Below are positions 1 to 11,354 of a stretch of 64,000 bases of DNA, piece by piece. The notes under the pieces were generated by a model. The model worked only from the letters and a program-made list of their open reading frames with translations. It was not told the origin of the DNA and ran no database searches. A program made the translations under genes and the position numbers. How positions within the stretch are numbered: the stretch's first letter is position 1; every line of letters starts with the position of its first letter. Where the stretch lies: assembly GCF_014851395.1 (NCBI RefSeq), contig NW_024040596.1, positions 8,496,155-8,560,154 of the forward strand, read 5' to 3'. The stretch is from Micropterus salmoides. Lineage: Eukaryota > Chordata > Actinopteri > Centrarchiformes > Centrarchidae.

Positions 1-333
1 TGCAGGTCACAAATAAGACTTGGCATTATAACAGTAGGCTAATTAGTCCATTTGTTCATCTTTCACAATATACAGTAGTTAGTTTTTCCAACTTCAACAA
101 TCATCTTTCAACGAAACTGAAACTGGTTGGGACACATACAACAAAGCAATGTACCTGCGCCCTCGAATAAAACCCAGAAATAACTATTTTTCCTCAAAAT
201 CAACCCAAACTGTAGGAACATGTAAATATAAAATTGCAAGATTGCGCTGTACCTGAGCAAGATGACTACCAGTCATCCCTTTGGGTGATCTGGTTGGTGC
301 AGTGGCAGATGCTTTTTACTTGTCCTTCCACAG
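1..333. other. non-genic sequence with a possible splice acceptor at its end
   Basis: No gene or recognised repeat is seen. The last 25 bases are pyrimidine-rich and end in an AG at 332-333, which would act as a splice acceptor for the plus-strand frame that follows. Confidence 0.4.
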
Positions 334-507
334 AATACAGGAGCGGGGGCAGAGGAGGCTTCCAAAGACGCTAAGTCTGACAGGGATGGTAAATCAGCTG
401 CACCAGGCCTTCCGCCTGAAGCATCATGTGGTGGCTTAATCCTGTGTGAATCAATGTGTAGAGGGCTGGGACTGTGTCACACCTCCAGCAGCACTGAGTG
501 GTATTAA
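334..507 (+). other. candidate spliced coding exon, possibly 3'-terminal
   Basis: A tract reading TTACTTGTCCTTCCACAG ends at 333. It is followed by a frame open for 57 codons to a TAA at 505-507. The first 25 codons are rich in Glu, Lys, Asp, Ala and Ser (EEASKDAKSDRDGKSAAPG), a composition unlike the AT-rich flanks. The frame has no in-frame ATG upstream and a stop at 286-288, so it could only be translated after splicing. A weak donor (ATG|GTAAAT, GT at 389-390) would instead make a 55-nt internal exon. A possible polyadenylation signal, AATAAA, lies at 1478-1483. The minus strand is also open here (about 478 to 273), which weakens the coding argument. I do not recognise the protein. Seen: acceptor, frame, composition. 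Inferred: that it is an exon. Confidence 0.25.
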
Positions 508-2035
508 CTCCCTGGCACTGGCTCTGTCAAGTACCCACCCACTGATGTTCCTACCGGGGTTGGCACAAGAGTCAGCCTAGGCCACAGGGTCTGAGGTAGA
601 GGAAGACAAAAAGAAAGGAGAAAAACACTGACATAAACATCTGATACCACAGCAGAGCAAAATTTGACACTTCACTCAAGATTGTATTTCTTTCCCACGA
701 TGTATTGTTGAAAGCTATCAGGTGTACAAAAGCTACTAACAGCAAAAAGGAATGAATGACAGTGTGTAGATGCAGGGAGGATAAAAATGCATGACCTGGG
801 CAGCGGCCTTTTATTTTATACATTATCACTACACACTGATCCTGAGGTATGACTTTCCTGTGATTTAGTATCTATTTATTAGTTCTGTCTTATTCATTCT
901 ACTACTCATCTTAGCAGAAATATCTCAGAGAAAGTTTCTGGGCATATAAAAAAGGATTGTTGTTTTCCAAATTTAGACTTGCTGCAATTATAGAAGGGAG
1001 GGGCAACATCACTTATGTATTGGATTGGCACAGGGTTGGTTGTTGTTTGTGAATTCTACACAAAACTGCAAGGCTTACAGTGATGATTTGTCATTGCCTG
1101 TGTCACATTCTGATATCAAAGACAAGAGTGCAGTCCAAGAGTTGTAGCTTGGGTTTTTGCTCTCCCATGACATTCACTGATTACATGTCAACCATGCAGC
1201 CAAGCCGGTTCTGAGAGCTCTTCCAGAGGAAACTCTGATTCTATTAACACCTCCTGCCCTTGTCTCCCATCCACCCCCAACCCCTTCCTCTCTGGCCCCA
1301 CCTCTAAGCTCTGCACCCTTATTGACCTTCCTGGCCACGGTACTGAAAACCCCAGATCCCAGTGACCAAGACCGTATTTCCTAAGGCTTTTAAGTGCTTT
1401 GCCTTGCCTTTCCATTGTGGCTCAAATGAATGTGTCTCTGTTGCTACACTTCTCCTCCTCTGGCTGGCTACTAACTAAATAAAAGTCAGCAAATAGGATG
1501 GAAGAAAGGTGCTCCTGGTGGATGGAGCAAAATCACTTGGGAACATGCAGTTTCAGGTAGGGACAAACAATTCATTTAATCCTTTATCAATCTCAACTTT
1601 AGACTTCTATTACAGTCAAAGTGTGTGTGCTACCTCTACCTGTTTTCTCACCTCTGTACTTCTGCATCTAGGTGATAGTGCAGTAATTGCTGTTGTGTAC
1701 TTACACAAACATAGACAATGTCTAAGAAATAAGAATAAATAGTTAGAACAGAGGATGGCCAGTCAATCATGTCATTCCAAACTTCGATCTCTTAACTTTT
1801 CATCTAGCACCATGTAGTGAACACCGGGATGTTTCCCACATTTCATAGGCATTTCACATTTCACTGAGGGCCAGGGGCGGGGGGTGGGTGGGTGGAACAA
1901 GCCGTACTTAGACCTGCCGGGCTAACTTCTTTTTTTTGACTGATAGTAAAGGTGTCACTATGAAGACTTGCCAGACAAGAAAAGTGTGAGTAACCATGCT
2001 TTTCTTTGATTGCTTTAGCAAAGAGAAGAGACAGA
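508..2035. other. non-genic sequence, one GC-richer patch
   Basis: Only chance-length frames are present. They include a hydrophobic 85-codon minus frame at 572-829 and a 75-codon minus frame at 1188-1415 inside a GC-richer patch (about 1195-1400). Neither resembles a family I know. A homopurine and G-rich patch sits at 1867-1895. Confidence 0.4.
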
Positions 2036-2055
2036 ACACACACACACACACACAC
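2036..2055. repeat. (AC)n microsatellite
   Basis: Ten uninterrupted AC units. It is typical vertebrate dinucleotide repeat. Confidence 0.95.
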
Positions 2056-2639
2056 TTTCCTGATGTGGCCTGAGAGGAAGGTTTGCTCGTCATAATGACA
2101 GAGAGGAAATGAACTACTATGTCCTTTCTTTTGAGCCAGGTTTGAATTAAGGAATCAGTTATCTAACCAGTAACTAATCCAACTAACCTTTCTTATCACA
2201 GTGTTTTTAACACAATTTTAATTCTTGTATGACATGAAATCAGCAAGGTATTAATTCACAGAATTAGTCTTGTATACCACCTACACTACCATCGACTGAC
2301 TGACAGAAATCTCTGTACCCTTCCCCATTGTAAACCTGTATAATCAGGAATTGGCAGTATTTATGATACATTAATTTAAAATACTTATTTTAATTCATTT
2401 TTACTTTGCAAAATAGGATTTCGCAATGTGTTTCATATGACTGATAAAAATTGCTTCATATTTTTTATCAAAATACTTCAGTGTTTTGTATTTTGTAGTT
2501 TAAAATACTGTAAAATACTTGTAAGATGTCTACGTGATAAGTCCTCCAGACCTGAAGACAGTCAAGGTGAGAAACATGTAGGTTGCCAGCTTTCTATCAA
2601 TTTTTTGCATAAAAAAATTTAATTCCAAGTGATACCATG
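2056..2639. other. AT-rich non-genic sequence
   Basis: It is AT-rich with short chance frames on both strands (for example 2428-2622). I see no recognised repeat or signal. Confidence 0.4.
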
Positions 2640-3100
2640 TGACTATTTGACCTATCCTGTTGTTATGCTTTTGTTTGTCTGTGCTATTAACCTTATGTTC
2701 TGTGTTATCCGCCCCCTCGTGTTTTACCGTGAATATAGCCCAATGAAAATACAATTACAAAAAAATGGCTACACACTTCACTCCTTGCCAGATCATCTGT
2801 TCACACTAGTGGTACTTACGCTAAAGCTATTTTTGTTTTGATTGTCTGCTCTGTTCCTGATTTCTGTGTGTTTGTTCATGCTTGTGCCTCAGGTTTTGTG
2901 TTTTGTTCACAGAGAGTATTCAGTCTGCCTGCCTTACTCAGTTTTTGCCACTGCCTGCCCAGCTCAGAGCGCCTGCCTGCCCGCCCACAGAGCCTCTCTG
3001 TTTGGAATTCACCATTGCACATTTTTGAAACTGTCAATAAATCCACTGTGCCTTTTACCCCAGCCTCTGCGTCTGCAATTGAATCGTCAGTTTCTCCAGC
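2640..3100 (+). mobile_element. gypsy-type LTR remnant (plus orientation)
   Basis: The segment has a long T/G-rich stretch, then CTGCCTGCC-type repeats (2924-2990). These lead into CTGTCAATAAATCCACTGTG with a polyadenylation signal AATAAA at 3036-3041, followed by a CCTCTGCGTCTGCAATTG end. This order (TTTTGT-rich body, CTGCCTGC repeats, AATAAA, 'TCTGCGTCTGC' end) is the hallmark of fish gypsy-type LTRs as I remember them. The overlapping 124- and 130-codon frames at 2838-3230 are by-products of this composition. No gag or pol is present and the borders are not resolved, so this is a decayed solo LTR or fragment. Confidence 0.45.
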
Positions 3101-3640
3101 CCTTAACAAAGGAGTCACCTGGAAGCATGACTGCACCTCCCCGCTGCATGGCAGCCTCAACCCTGTGCGAAACGCCAGAGTGTCAGCTGGAGCATTTCAT
3201 CTCTGCCAGCACTTAAAAACATTCGGCTGAACAACGATTGTTGCTTTGATAAAGAGTTGATGTCGAATAAAATATAGTAATACCTCTAGTGCCCTAGCGA
3301 TACGTTATCATTTTACCATTCCAATGTCAGGTCACTTAATTCACTATAATAAGGTTTATTTCATCATTATATATCCTGTTCATCTGTTGTGTTTAATTCT
3401 TTTCATTATTTAATCCTCATTTATTCATTTACTAGAAATTTAGCTATAAATAAATACCCTCATTTAATCTGTAAGAAGTTGTTTGTTTTCTTTGATGTAA
3501 AAGACAAGGTCAATCTAGAAAGAATTCAACTGATCAGTTTTAATTACTCCGGTTTGTTTTTCCTGTTTTCTGTCAGCTGTGATGGTGCCCTTTTTGAGTG
3601 TTTTAACATGTTTTCTTAGTGTTTCTCTACAGCTTTCATC
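3101..3640. other. non-genic sequence downstream of the LTR remnant
   Basis: An ATG at 3127 opens a frame of about 30 codons just after the LTR-like end, too short to support a gag call. The rest is AT-rich without recognisable features. Confidence 0.35.
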
Positions 3641-3803
3641 AGGCCACACGTTCCCATCAGCCTCAGCTGTATTCCATTTGCATGCTAACACACTAAAGTA
3701 AGATGATGTCCATGGTAAACATTATCACCATGCTGACGTTACTATGTACTGTAGCTCAGTACTGCTGTGCCTAAGTACAAACTCAATGATGCTAGCATAT
3801 AGA
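3641..3803 (+). repeat. percomorph interspersed repeat, 3' part (family P, copy 1)
   Basis: The sequence runs through CCCATCAGCCTCAGCTGTAT, GCATGCTAACACACTAAAGT, CATGGTAAACATTATCACC and CTGCTGTGCCTAAGTACAA. These are landmarks of a common percomorph repeat that I recognise by its 'GCTAGCATG / GTAAACATT / GTGCCTAAGTAC' tail. The copy at 38782-39145 shares the AAGATGRTG..CATGGTAAACAT block in the same order. The class of the element is not known to me. Confidence 0.6.
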
Positions 3804-3805
3804 TT

Positions 3806-3870
3806 CCAATCATCCGTCCACAACCGCTTATCCTGGCCACTGTGCCGCCCAATTATACCCACTAAACATA
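3806..3870 (+). repeat. short fragment of a fish repeat with the ACCGCTTATCC core
   Basis: The block ATCCGTCCACAACCGCTTATCCTG matches, with substitutions, the 'ATCCATCC..ACCGCTTATCC' core spread through teleost genomes. It is only about 60 bases and lies between two other repeats, so it is a fragment or chance resemblance. Confidence 0.35.
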
Positions 3871-3887
3871 ATAATAATATTTTATTA

Positions 3888-4318
3888 ACACTCAGTTGCC
3901 ACTTTATTAGGTTCACCTCGCTAAAACTAAAGCAGCCAAATACAACATCCCTACAATAAATCATACCTTAAGGAAAGTTAATGTTCAGTTTTTCTGTTTT
4001 AGTGAGATGTTGATTAAATATTAGTCATTTTGGAGGCGGTAGTTTTTGTTGCTGTTGAGTGTTTCTAAAAAAAAAAAATTGTCCATCATGTTCATATCAA
4101 TGAAGGAGAAATATCAAACATCTCATTATAACCAATACAACTCAACAGCACCACAGACAGAACTACCTCCACAATGACCATATAATTTAATAAATGTCTC
4201 TCTAAATGACAATTTCACAACTCTCTAAATGACAAGAATGACAATTCTTGACAACATTATGACCTTCATGAAGGTGGGATTTATTGCAGTGCTGTTGTAT
4301 GAAATAAAGTAAGGCAGT
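3888..4318. mobile_element. fold-back Tc1/mariner-type MITE
   Basis: The left end reads CAGTTGCCACTTTATTAGG from 3893, the terminal repeat of a widespread fish Tc1-like family. Two nested inverted repeats follow. Outer arms (about 3938-3989 and 4250-4300) pair through ATACAACATCCCTACAATAA against TTATTGCAGTGCTGTTGTAT. Inner arms (4005-4066 and 4136-4198) pair through GGAGGCGGTAGT..GCTGTTGAGT against ACTCAACAGC..ACTACCTCC. The right terminal repeat is damaged: only AATAAAGT..GGCAG remains at 4303-4316. No transposase frame is present, so it is non-autonomous. A short duplicated CTCTCTAAATGACAA motif sits between the right arms. Confidence 0.85.
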
Positions 4319-4872
4319 TTGTATGCTTTGTTATGGTAACTCCATATATGGATGCTGCCTCTACACGCCTGCCTGCTGTTTCGGCACCATTCCAGAGTTC
4401 AGCCCAAAGACAGAAGTGTACACCAATGTCTGTTGTGATGAGAATCACATGCAACCTCAACCTGCCTCATTCTTCGCACCTTCCTTCAGGAGCTGGTTAC
4501 CTCACCTGGCTTGGCACAATCCTCCAGTAACACAGCCAAAAGCCCTCTTGACACAACAACAGAGCTTTTGCTCTACATTGCATGCACTGGTTTACCCAAC
4601 CCAGAGAGTGCATTTAGCCATGTACCCTGTCTCTGCGTTGTGTTTAGCCTGCCAGTGTTTCACACATCTTGTAGTTGCCAGACATTTCTTCTTTTTTGAA
4701 CCTCTGCATGTTTTCACAGAAACAGCCTGATGGAATCTTATGTTGAAGAGATGCTAATTTGACAACCTGTACTATTACAAAACAAAACTGTATAAACACT
4801 ACATAAAAGTGAAAGTTGAGGCACCATATACACTACCCTGTTTTAAAAACAGAGAATTTAAACAAATATGAT
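4319..4872. other. non-genic sequence with an unsupported 135-codon frame
   Basis: A plus frame of 135 codons spans 4323-4730, and two other plus frames are also open over parts of it. It has no recognised domain, an unusual Cys/His/Phe-rich make-up and no splice or promoter context. I treat it as chance in GC-richer sequence. Confidence 0.35.
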
Positions 4873-5456
4873 GTCCATCCACACCAGCGTTTTAGCTGCA
4901 TATCAGAGTTGATCTCCGTCTGTACTAAAACGACTTCACGTACACTGGGCATGAGCGTGCGGGTGTAAACATGAAGCAGATGGTCTATTCCATAGTTACA
5001 GAAATTTTGGCGAAAGAATAAAGTACTACAGACGAAGAACCACACCAGATTATACAGTATTTTGCGAGGACCAGTAACGAGCTGGGACTGTTAATGAACA
5101 TAATAACACAGGAGATTAAAGCGACTGTGGCAGCAGAAAACAGACTAGGAGTCGTCACAAAGTAAATGTGGCGACATACACAGTACAATAAGTGTTATTT
5201 GCACAGTACAAAATATTTCAATAAAAATAGCATCAGTAGCATTGTGTTTCTACTTTGCATGACTTATGAGCCCCAACCAGACCGCCAAACGTGAGCGTCT
5301 GCGTCATTGTTTCTAAAGTGAAAAACGGGGTCGTCAGCGTTTTCAAACTTCTCTGCTTTAGGTCTTTGTTTTTGCTGTTTTAGTCTGGACGGGAGGTGCA
5401 AACGCAGAAAAGGTCTCCATTTTAAAACAAAAACGCAGTATTGTGGATGGGGCCTG
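4873..5456. mobile_element. non-autonomous DNA transposon with inverted ends
   Basis: The left end CCATCCACACCAGCGTTTTA (from about 4877) is the inverted counterpart of the right end AAAACGCAGTATTGTGGATGG (to about 5451), which runs on into GGCC. Both arms are rich in CpG and in GCGTTTT motifs compared with the flanks (for example 5283-5345). About 585 bp long and without a transposase frame. 'Vertebrate element with a GTGTGGA..GGGGCC end' is from memory and its superfamily (Harbinger, hAT or other) is not decided by what I can see. Target-site duplications are not clear. Confidence 0.6.
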
Positions 5457-6229
5457 AGATCTATTCCAGGGCTGCCACCTGTATCATTTTGAGAGATTAA
5501 GGCCTAGATATCTTGCTGAAATCAGTGTAGGACAGTTATATATTGTAACATTATATTGTAGAAATGTTATTCTCATGTGGGTGGATGATGATCTCCTGCA
5601 CATTACCATTTGTCAAATGATTTCTAGTTTCCTTCACTTATAATTCATTGTTTATTTAGAAATACATACATCGGGGCTAGGTTCTTGTTCACAATATTAA
5701 TTCTTCATATCATCTATTAATGACGTCAGAATGTGTCTGTATAAGTTTTTCCTGAAGCTTGGCAGTATGCATAGACTCAAACTGTCTTAAATATCATAAA
5801 ATATTTTCTACCCCAATACCTCCCCAGATGAACGTCAAACTCAACTGTGATAGCTCTGCCAACAATCACATGACTAAACAGGCCATGTATTTCGCACTGC
5901 TCCCAGAAATTCAGAATAATTTTCCCAGACTGTTAAGATGTTGTATGTAGCCGTATCTGAAAGAGAGAGGTATCTCTACTCTGCCAGCACCTCAAACAGT
6001 CTGGCAGCCCAAGCAGCTGCTCCTGAAGCCAGGGTTGTGAACTCAATCAGCTGCATGTTTATCGTTGTGGCACCAAGCATACTATGGCTCTTTCTGCCTG
6101 CCTCCCTGCGCTGTAGGTGCAGTGGTATGGCTAGTTAAGCAAGCTGACAGGGTCGCATCATTGATAACGACAGGAGAGAATTTGAACTCAGCTGTGCCCA
6201 CCAAGCCTCACTACACAAAGATGAGTTAA
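5457..6229. other. non-genic sequence
   Basis: It is AT-rich up to 5800, then of more balanced composition to 6229. Small chance frames only. No repeat recognised. Confidence 0.35.
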
Positions 6230-7640
6230 ATGATACCGTCCATCTACTGCTGAGTATCTTTTTCTTCACAAAATTGTGGAAGGGGTTTTATTTTGGTTTG
6301 AAATCTTTTTAATCTCTATACTGTGACACTATCTTTTTTTAAAATCAGTTTCTGAATGCTCAGAAAGTAAATTACTTTCGGTTAGTTTGGAAATTGAATC
6401 ATTGAATTAGCTGGCCTGGAAGCACGTGCATCTTTCGAAGATTGCTGAATTAGAGTGATTAATTACAAAGCAAATGTGATCAGACAGGGTAAATTTGAAA
6501 AAAGAAAAAGTGTTGCACCGGAATGTTTATATATGGACGAGCTGCAGCAAATCTCTTAATCAAATTAGTTGCGTCAAATATTATTACAGAGAGGAAATCT
6601 TTACTTCAGTACACTTAGGGGTATTTCTAATTTGAGTCACATTCTGCAAAATCCTAAATCATCTCAATTACAGCATTTGTTGGTGTGTGATTAACATCTG
6701 ATGAAAGGAAAAATGACACCAGGCAAAGCCGAAGCTCACAGCTGTGTTGACATACAAGCGCTCCCACTATGTTGGTCAAAATCAAATGTCTGATCCGGAA
6801 TATGAATCTGTTCTCAGTGTGATCGATGGCAGCTCAGCCTCACGTTTCATCAAAACAGTCCAAAGTCAGTTAGAGACAGGTATGCATTTAAAAGGATAAT
6901 TTTGTGTACTTTAATGTTAACAGACCCTGATGTTTAACAGAGAATGCCTTCATTTATCAAAGCTGCTTTAAAGATATAAAGGTGTTTAATTTCATAGCTA
7001 GATATTCATGCACCATTTACTCACTCACACATTTCTCTTTTCAAAGCAAATCAATAGCCTTTAGAGAAAAAATGACGCTAATTGAATTGATGTCTAAAAC
7101 AAAGCCGCAGAGCATTGTGTTGTTAGCCAGATAATTCTCACTGAATACTTTTTTTCACACCATAAATATTTCATCAAAGACATGAAAAGGGATCTCAGAG
7201 AATGTTAAATTAGCGCACAACAATAGCAGAACAAAAGCTGCAAAATGATAAGCCTTTTTCTATTTATTGGTGTGAACATGCTTGATAAGAATAAGACAAG
7301 TCTCCCAGGAAGGCTGAAGTTGCTTTAGGTGAAAGGACATCTCTCATCTTCCTTGCACAGAATTTTAATTGGTTATGTTTCAGGTAGTTCATTCTCAGTG
7401 AAAATAAAGTAAGAAGCAGAGACAGCATGTGCAAAATAGAGCAAAAAAGGATTTAGAGCAGAAACAGACACCAAAAAACAAATGTCTGTGCTTTCTGAAG
7501 CGGAGCTGGGAAATTATTCCACAAAAGACAGAATGAGAGAAATGGAGAGCTTGAAAGAGAAACAAACCGTTCCTGGATAATCGGATTTGTTTTGTGTGGC
7601 AGTTCCACCTGGCCTCTCAGCCGCTCCCTCTCCTTCATTA
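6230..7640. promoter_or_regulatory. candidate conserved non-coding block
   Basis: This stretch lacks recognisable repeats and simple sequence. It is dense in ATTA/TAAT homeodomain cores (for example GTGATTAATTACAAAG near 6456) and in polyA/T-flanked motifs such as GATAAG and CAATTAG. Such 'texture' is common in fish developmental enhancers, but conservation cannot be seen from one sequence. It is an inference only. Confidence 0.25.
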
Positions 7641-7978
7641 AAAAAGCTTATAATTAATGCAGCACTGGCTGTAATCCTGGTCACTCCGTCTCCCCTTTAA
7701 ATTGATAAGAAAGTCTCACGGGACCGGGGTATGCAGGTGAGCGTGTCTGAGTCCCGACTGCTAAGGGACCAGAGGGGATTGTCACCCAGAGAGGAAGCCA
7801 TCAGTGTGAGTGAGGGGGGTTGCGTGACGGCGTCAGGATTAATTTTGAGGAGGCCTGGTTGCTGAGGCAGGCTGATAACATGGGTCAGCAGTTGCAGAGA
7901 CACCTGGACCCTGAAGCCACGAGTGTCTCTCTGGAAACTAACTGTTAATGCACTAAGCGCTGTGTGTATTTACTTATC
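7641..7978. other. GC-richer block with a possible 27-nt exon
   Basis: On the plus strand the pyrimidine tract CACTCCGTCTCCCCTTT and an AG at 7708-7709 precede 27 bases ending ATGCAG|GTGAGC (GT at 7737-7738), a good donor. The 27 nt encode KVSRDRGMQ in frame 0. On the minus strand a 68-codon frame spans 7697-7903 with balanced amino-acid composition. Both cannot readily be right; neither is recognised. Confidence 0.2.
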
Positions 7979-7998
7979 TGTGTGTGTATGTGTGTGTG
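7979..7998. repeat. imperfect (TG)n tract
   Basis: TG repeats with one TATG interruption, followed by a G-rich stretch to 8018. Confidence 0.8.
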
Positions 7999-9266
7999 GG
8001 CGGGGTAGAGGAGGGGTTGATACCTGCCTAGCCTGCAGAAGATGTCCAGAGATGGCTGAAACCTGCAAAAAGTCAATTATACAGGAGGGGGGGAGGGTTG
8101 GGCTGTGGAGGAGAGGGGAACCATGGGTGAAATTAAAAGCCTGGTTCTTGTGATAAGTGGCGATGGTGTGAAGTCATCACCAAAAAAGTGGTAATCTGTG
8201 TAAAAAAAAAAAGTCAAAAAGTTCAAATGTGTTGGAGAAAGAAGAGGTTGCACGGTGTGTGAAAGAGAGCTGAAGATGTAGTATTGAGTTTTACAAAAGA
8301 CTGTGTAGCTGCTGTAGTTTTCTTTGTAAAAACCAACACAATACTAACAATTAACAACAAGTTGTCACTGGTTTTACTTTTCTATGAATACATCAGACTA
8401 CAATACACTGACCTTTTCACTGCCCAATATGTGCTGCGGTCTGACAATAACAGATGTAAAAAAAAAAAACACTGCATAACTTAATTCCCTAATGGCACTT
8501 CAAAGAAGGCTTTGCATAATAAACATGTACATTTTAGTCTTTAGAGCAGAATTGCATATTTTGGATCAAGGCGCAGTCGAGACATCGCAAAGATTTGGAA
8601 ATTGAAAGTCTGTCAAAAAAGTCCACAACAGGTCAACTAGCACAAGATATAAAGTCAAAAGATGCTAAATCATAGCACACATTAGGACATTAAACTCAAA
8701 TGTTAGTGTCTGCAGTTTCTAAGAAAAGGCTTCGATTTATGCATAAAGGCACCATTTTTGTATTTTGAGTCATCAAAAACATTACTATTATCTTTCCCAC
8801 AGTCTCAGTTCTAAATGTCAGAACATCATGTTCACTTTGTTCACTGACCTTTCCCATCCCATCAACACTGCCAGCAGCACTAATAACCCAGATCCGCACA
8901 GCCATGTTTCTATCTCATACTGTGCTATCTACATATTTGAAACAATGAGCCAATTTCTATGCGACAAACTATTATGTTTATTAATGCTCTGAAAGACAAC
9001 ACATTTGTGTGACATTATGAATCCAAAGCCACGGGGTACAGAAGCAAGAAGGAGCCACAAATCAGGGATGTCCTTTTGTCACCTAATTGAACAGACATTT
9101 TACCAGAGATCTGCTATGCACAAACATTCACAACAGTTTATTCCTTTGGTTTATCAAAATTAGACAAACATTTACAGCACCTGCCCATGGGAACCAACAA
9201 AAACAACACACCGTATTCCATCTGATGAAACAACAAAAAATTTTCTAATAGGCACAGGCAGCTACA

Positions 9267-9267
<1 letters not shown>
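7999..9267. other. non-genic sequence
   Basis: It has several A-runs (8201-8210, 8460-8470) and chance frames on both strands. No recognised repeat. Confidence 0.35.

Positions 9268-9308
<41 letters not shown>
9268..9308. repeat. (AC)n microsatellite
   Basis: About 20 uninterrupted AC units, the longest pure dinucleotide tract in the window and a likely polymorphic locus. Confidence 0.97.
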
Positions 9309-9310
<2 letters not shown>

Positions 9311-10459
9311 GAACTCTCAAAGAAAGTCTCTTCCACAAAATGGGTAGAGTCTAAGCTCCACTGCATCAGAGCTCAAAGTTCACATTTTGAGGGGTGATGG
9401 GAAACAAGTTGGCGCTTTGTGCTTTAAGGAGGCACCAGTATTGTGCCGAGAGATAAGGGCTCAGGACAATAGAGAAAGGCTGCCTGAGAGACCGGATGCT
9501 GAGTCTGTAGCAGTCCGGATTATCAGAGTGCAGCCATGGATAGAAAGGAGAGGAGAGCAGACGAGAGGAGGCTGGCCCAGTGTCTCTTACTGGGAATTAT
9601 GGTTCCACATAGAGAAAAGGCACTCAAACGGGTGACTTCCTGTATTGATTGATGGGTGTTCCAGGGATTAAACCTTAACCTTATATTGATCCAGTTCACT
9701 TTGCGATATAGGTGGAATGCACTGCAGCTGTTACAGTTCCCCTCACTGATTTCTTAATTTTAATTGTTGCAGCTTAGGGGTCTGTTTGTCCTGTTTGTAC
9801 GCATGGACCAATAGTCAGCAGGCTGGCTCTGATGACTGAATTGTGTTGCTATAGTAAACTCTATCTGTCAGGTACTCCAGTAAAGAAAACATTTATTATT
9901 TACAAACGATGTCTGACCCAGATCTGACAGGAAACCAGGTGCATTGCAAATAAGGCAACGCTGTTAGCTCGCCAGTAAGATAACTGATGTCACTCAAAAG
10001 TGTTGCAGCGATACAAGGCTGATGAGCAGGAAATAGAGATGATGGAACACAATTTGTCACTCACACAATGGGTGTTTATGTAGGGTGTAGCATAAAAAGG
10101 AATAAGTGCTTCCTCTAGTATCGAGTACACAGACAATGTTTTGGCAGCTGCAATTAGGCTCTTCGCTGAGCGTTTGAGCATTTGATAGGAATTGTCTTCA
10201 CTCCTTGCAGGCTTTAAAATAACACAGAATCATTTGGGAAGATTAGTCTGTGAATAATGGCAATCTAACGATGACAGGAGAGGATGGCTCTCTTGAATGA
10301 TGGCAACATATACTATAAATACTTCATGTCTTCCTTGTAGATGCTTGGCTGCAATATTCCAGACTTAAACTTTAACGCACACTATGGCTGCATTTGCAAT
10401 AAGTGGATCAGTGATTGTGATCATGCTTTGCTGATTCAGAATCACCTCCTACAAAGTGT
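9309..10459. other. non-genic sequence
   Basis: A purine-rich, GC-richer patch at 9390-9600 holds an 82-codon plus frame with no recognised domain. The rest is ordinary AT-rich DNA. Confidence 0.35.
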
Positions 10460-10680
10460 TAGAGAGGTGAAATCAGTGCACATTTTAAGAAGTTTCAAAC
10501 TCACTTGTTTTCTTCATCTTTATCGTGATCTTAATTTTGGTGATTTGGACCGTTTGCGTCCATGATTTACATTTGACCTTGTACATCTGTTCGGTCTTCT
10601 CTCTTCCTTAACTTCGTTCTGTAAACTCATTTATTACAACTATTTTGAGAAGTGTTATATAAAGTTTAAGTGTAAAAACT
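10460..10680 (+). mobile_element. possible LINE 3' end
   Basis: The stretch reads like the decayed C-terminus and 3' tail of a fish LINE. A TTTCAAACTCACTTGTTTTC block recalls the 'FK..LKTHLF' ending of many LINE proteins, and GAAGTGTTATATAAAGTTTA recalls the usual tail. No intact frame remains, so it could be coincidence. Confidence 0.3.
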
Positions 10681-11354
10681 ATGTCAGACAGTACTATTCA
10701 GTACTCAATGGTATTCAATATATTGTTTTCCAGTGGTTCCTATTTGGGTCTGGCCATGAGGAAGCAAAATTTTCTGCAAAGAAGGAAAAAGAAAGCTGAA
10801 AAATGGTAATAACTTTGTAGATTTGCATGGTAATAACCTTAAACTTGGCTCTGTCTGTTTGTGCTACATCTTCCTTCATCACTCCCTGTTCTGCCCCCCA
10901 AAAAGAAAAACAAAGATACCTTATTTGCTCATCCACAAGTACATCCAATATAGAAATGGTCCACAGTGGAAAAATGTTGGGGGACCCCTGATGTGTCTTA
11001 GTACTGTGTTCATAATATTGCTTGTTACACCAGTGAATCTAGCGATGCACCCAGGGGTTATCATATCTACTGTAGTCAATTATACTTTTATGTAGATTAT
11101 AATTACTATGATATTTTGTAATTTAAAGTTAAAAACGTCTGAAATGTTGACCATTATCTTGATGATTATTCAACCTCAGTGATTATAAGGTTGATTTTAT
11201 GCTAAAGCCCTAATTTGATAAGATTAATATTCTAGGGGGAGGTCCTCAATAAATTATTTGCCCTGCTCCTCTGTAACTGAACCTTGAAAATAATCATTTT
11301 CTGGGTCATATAGGACTGTCGTAGGACCCATTATATTAGCAAAAACCTTGTATA

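Noticed and set aside
2838..3230. 124- and 130-codon plus frames
   Set aside because: They arise from the T/G and CTGCCTGC-rich body of an LTR remnant and extend past its end.
4323..4730. 135-codon plus frame rich in Cys, His and Phe
   Set aside because: Other plus frames are also open over parts of it; no domain, promoter or splice support.
9268..9308. Regular (AC)n spacing considered as a CRISPR-like or tandem array
   Set aside because: It is a plain dinucleotide microsatellite; there are no spacer-repeat units anywhere in the window.
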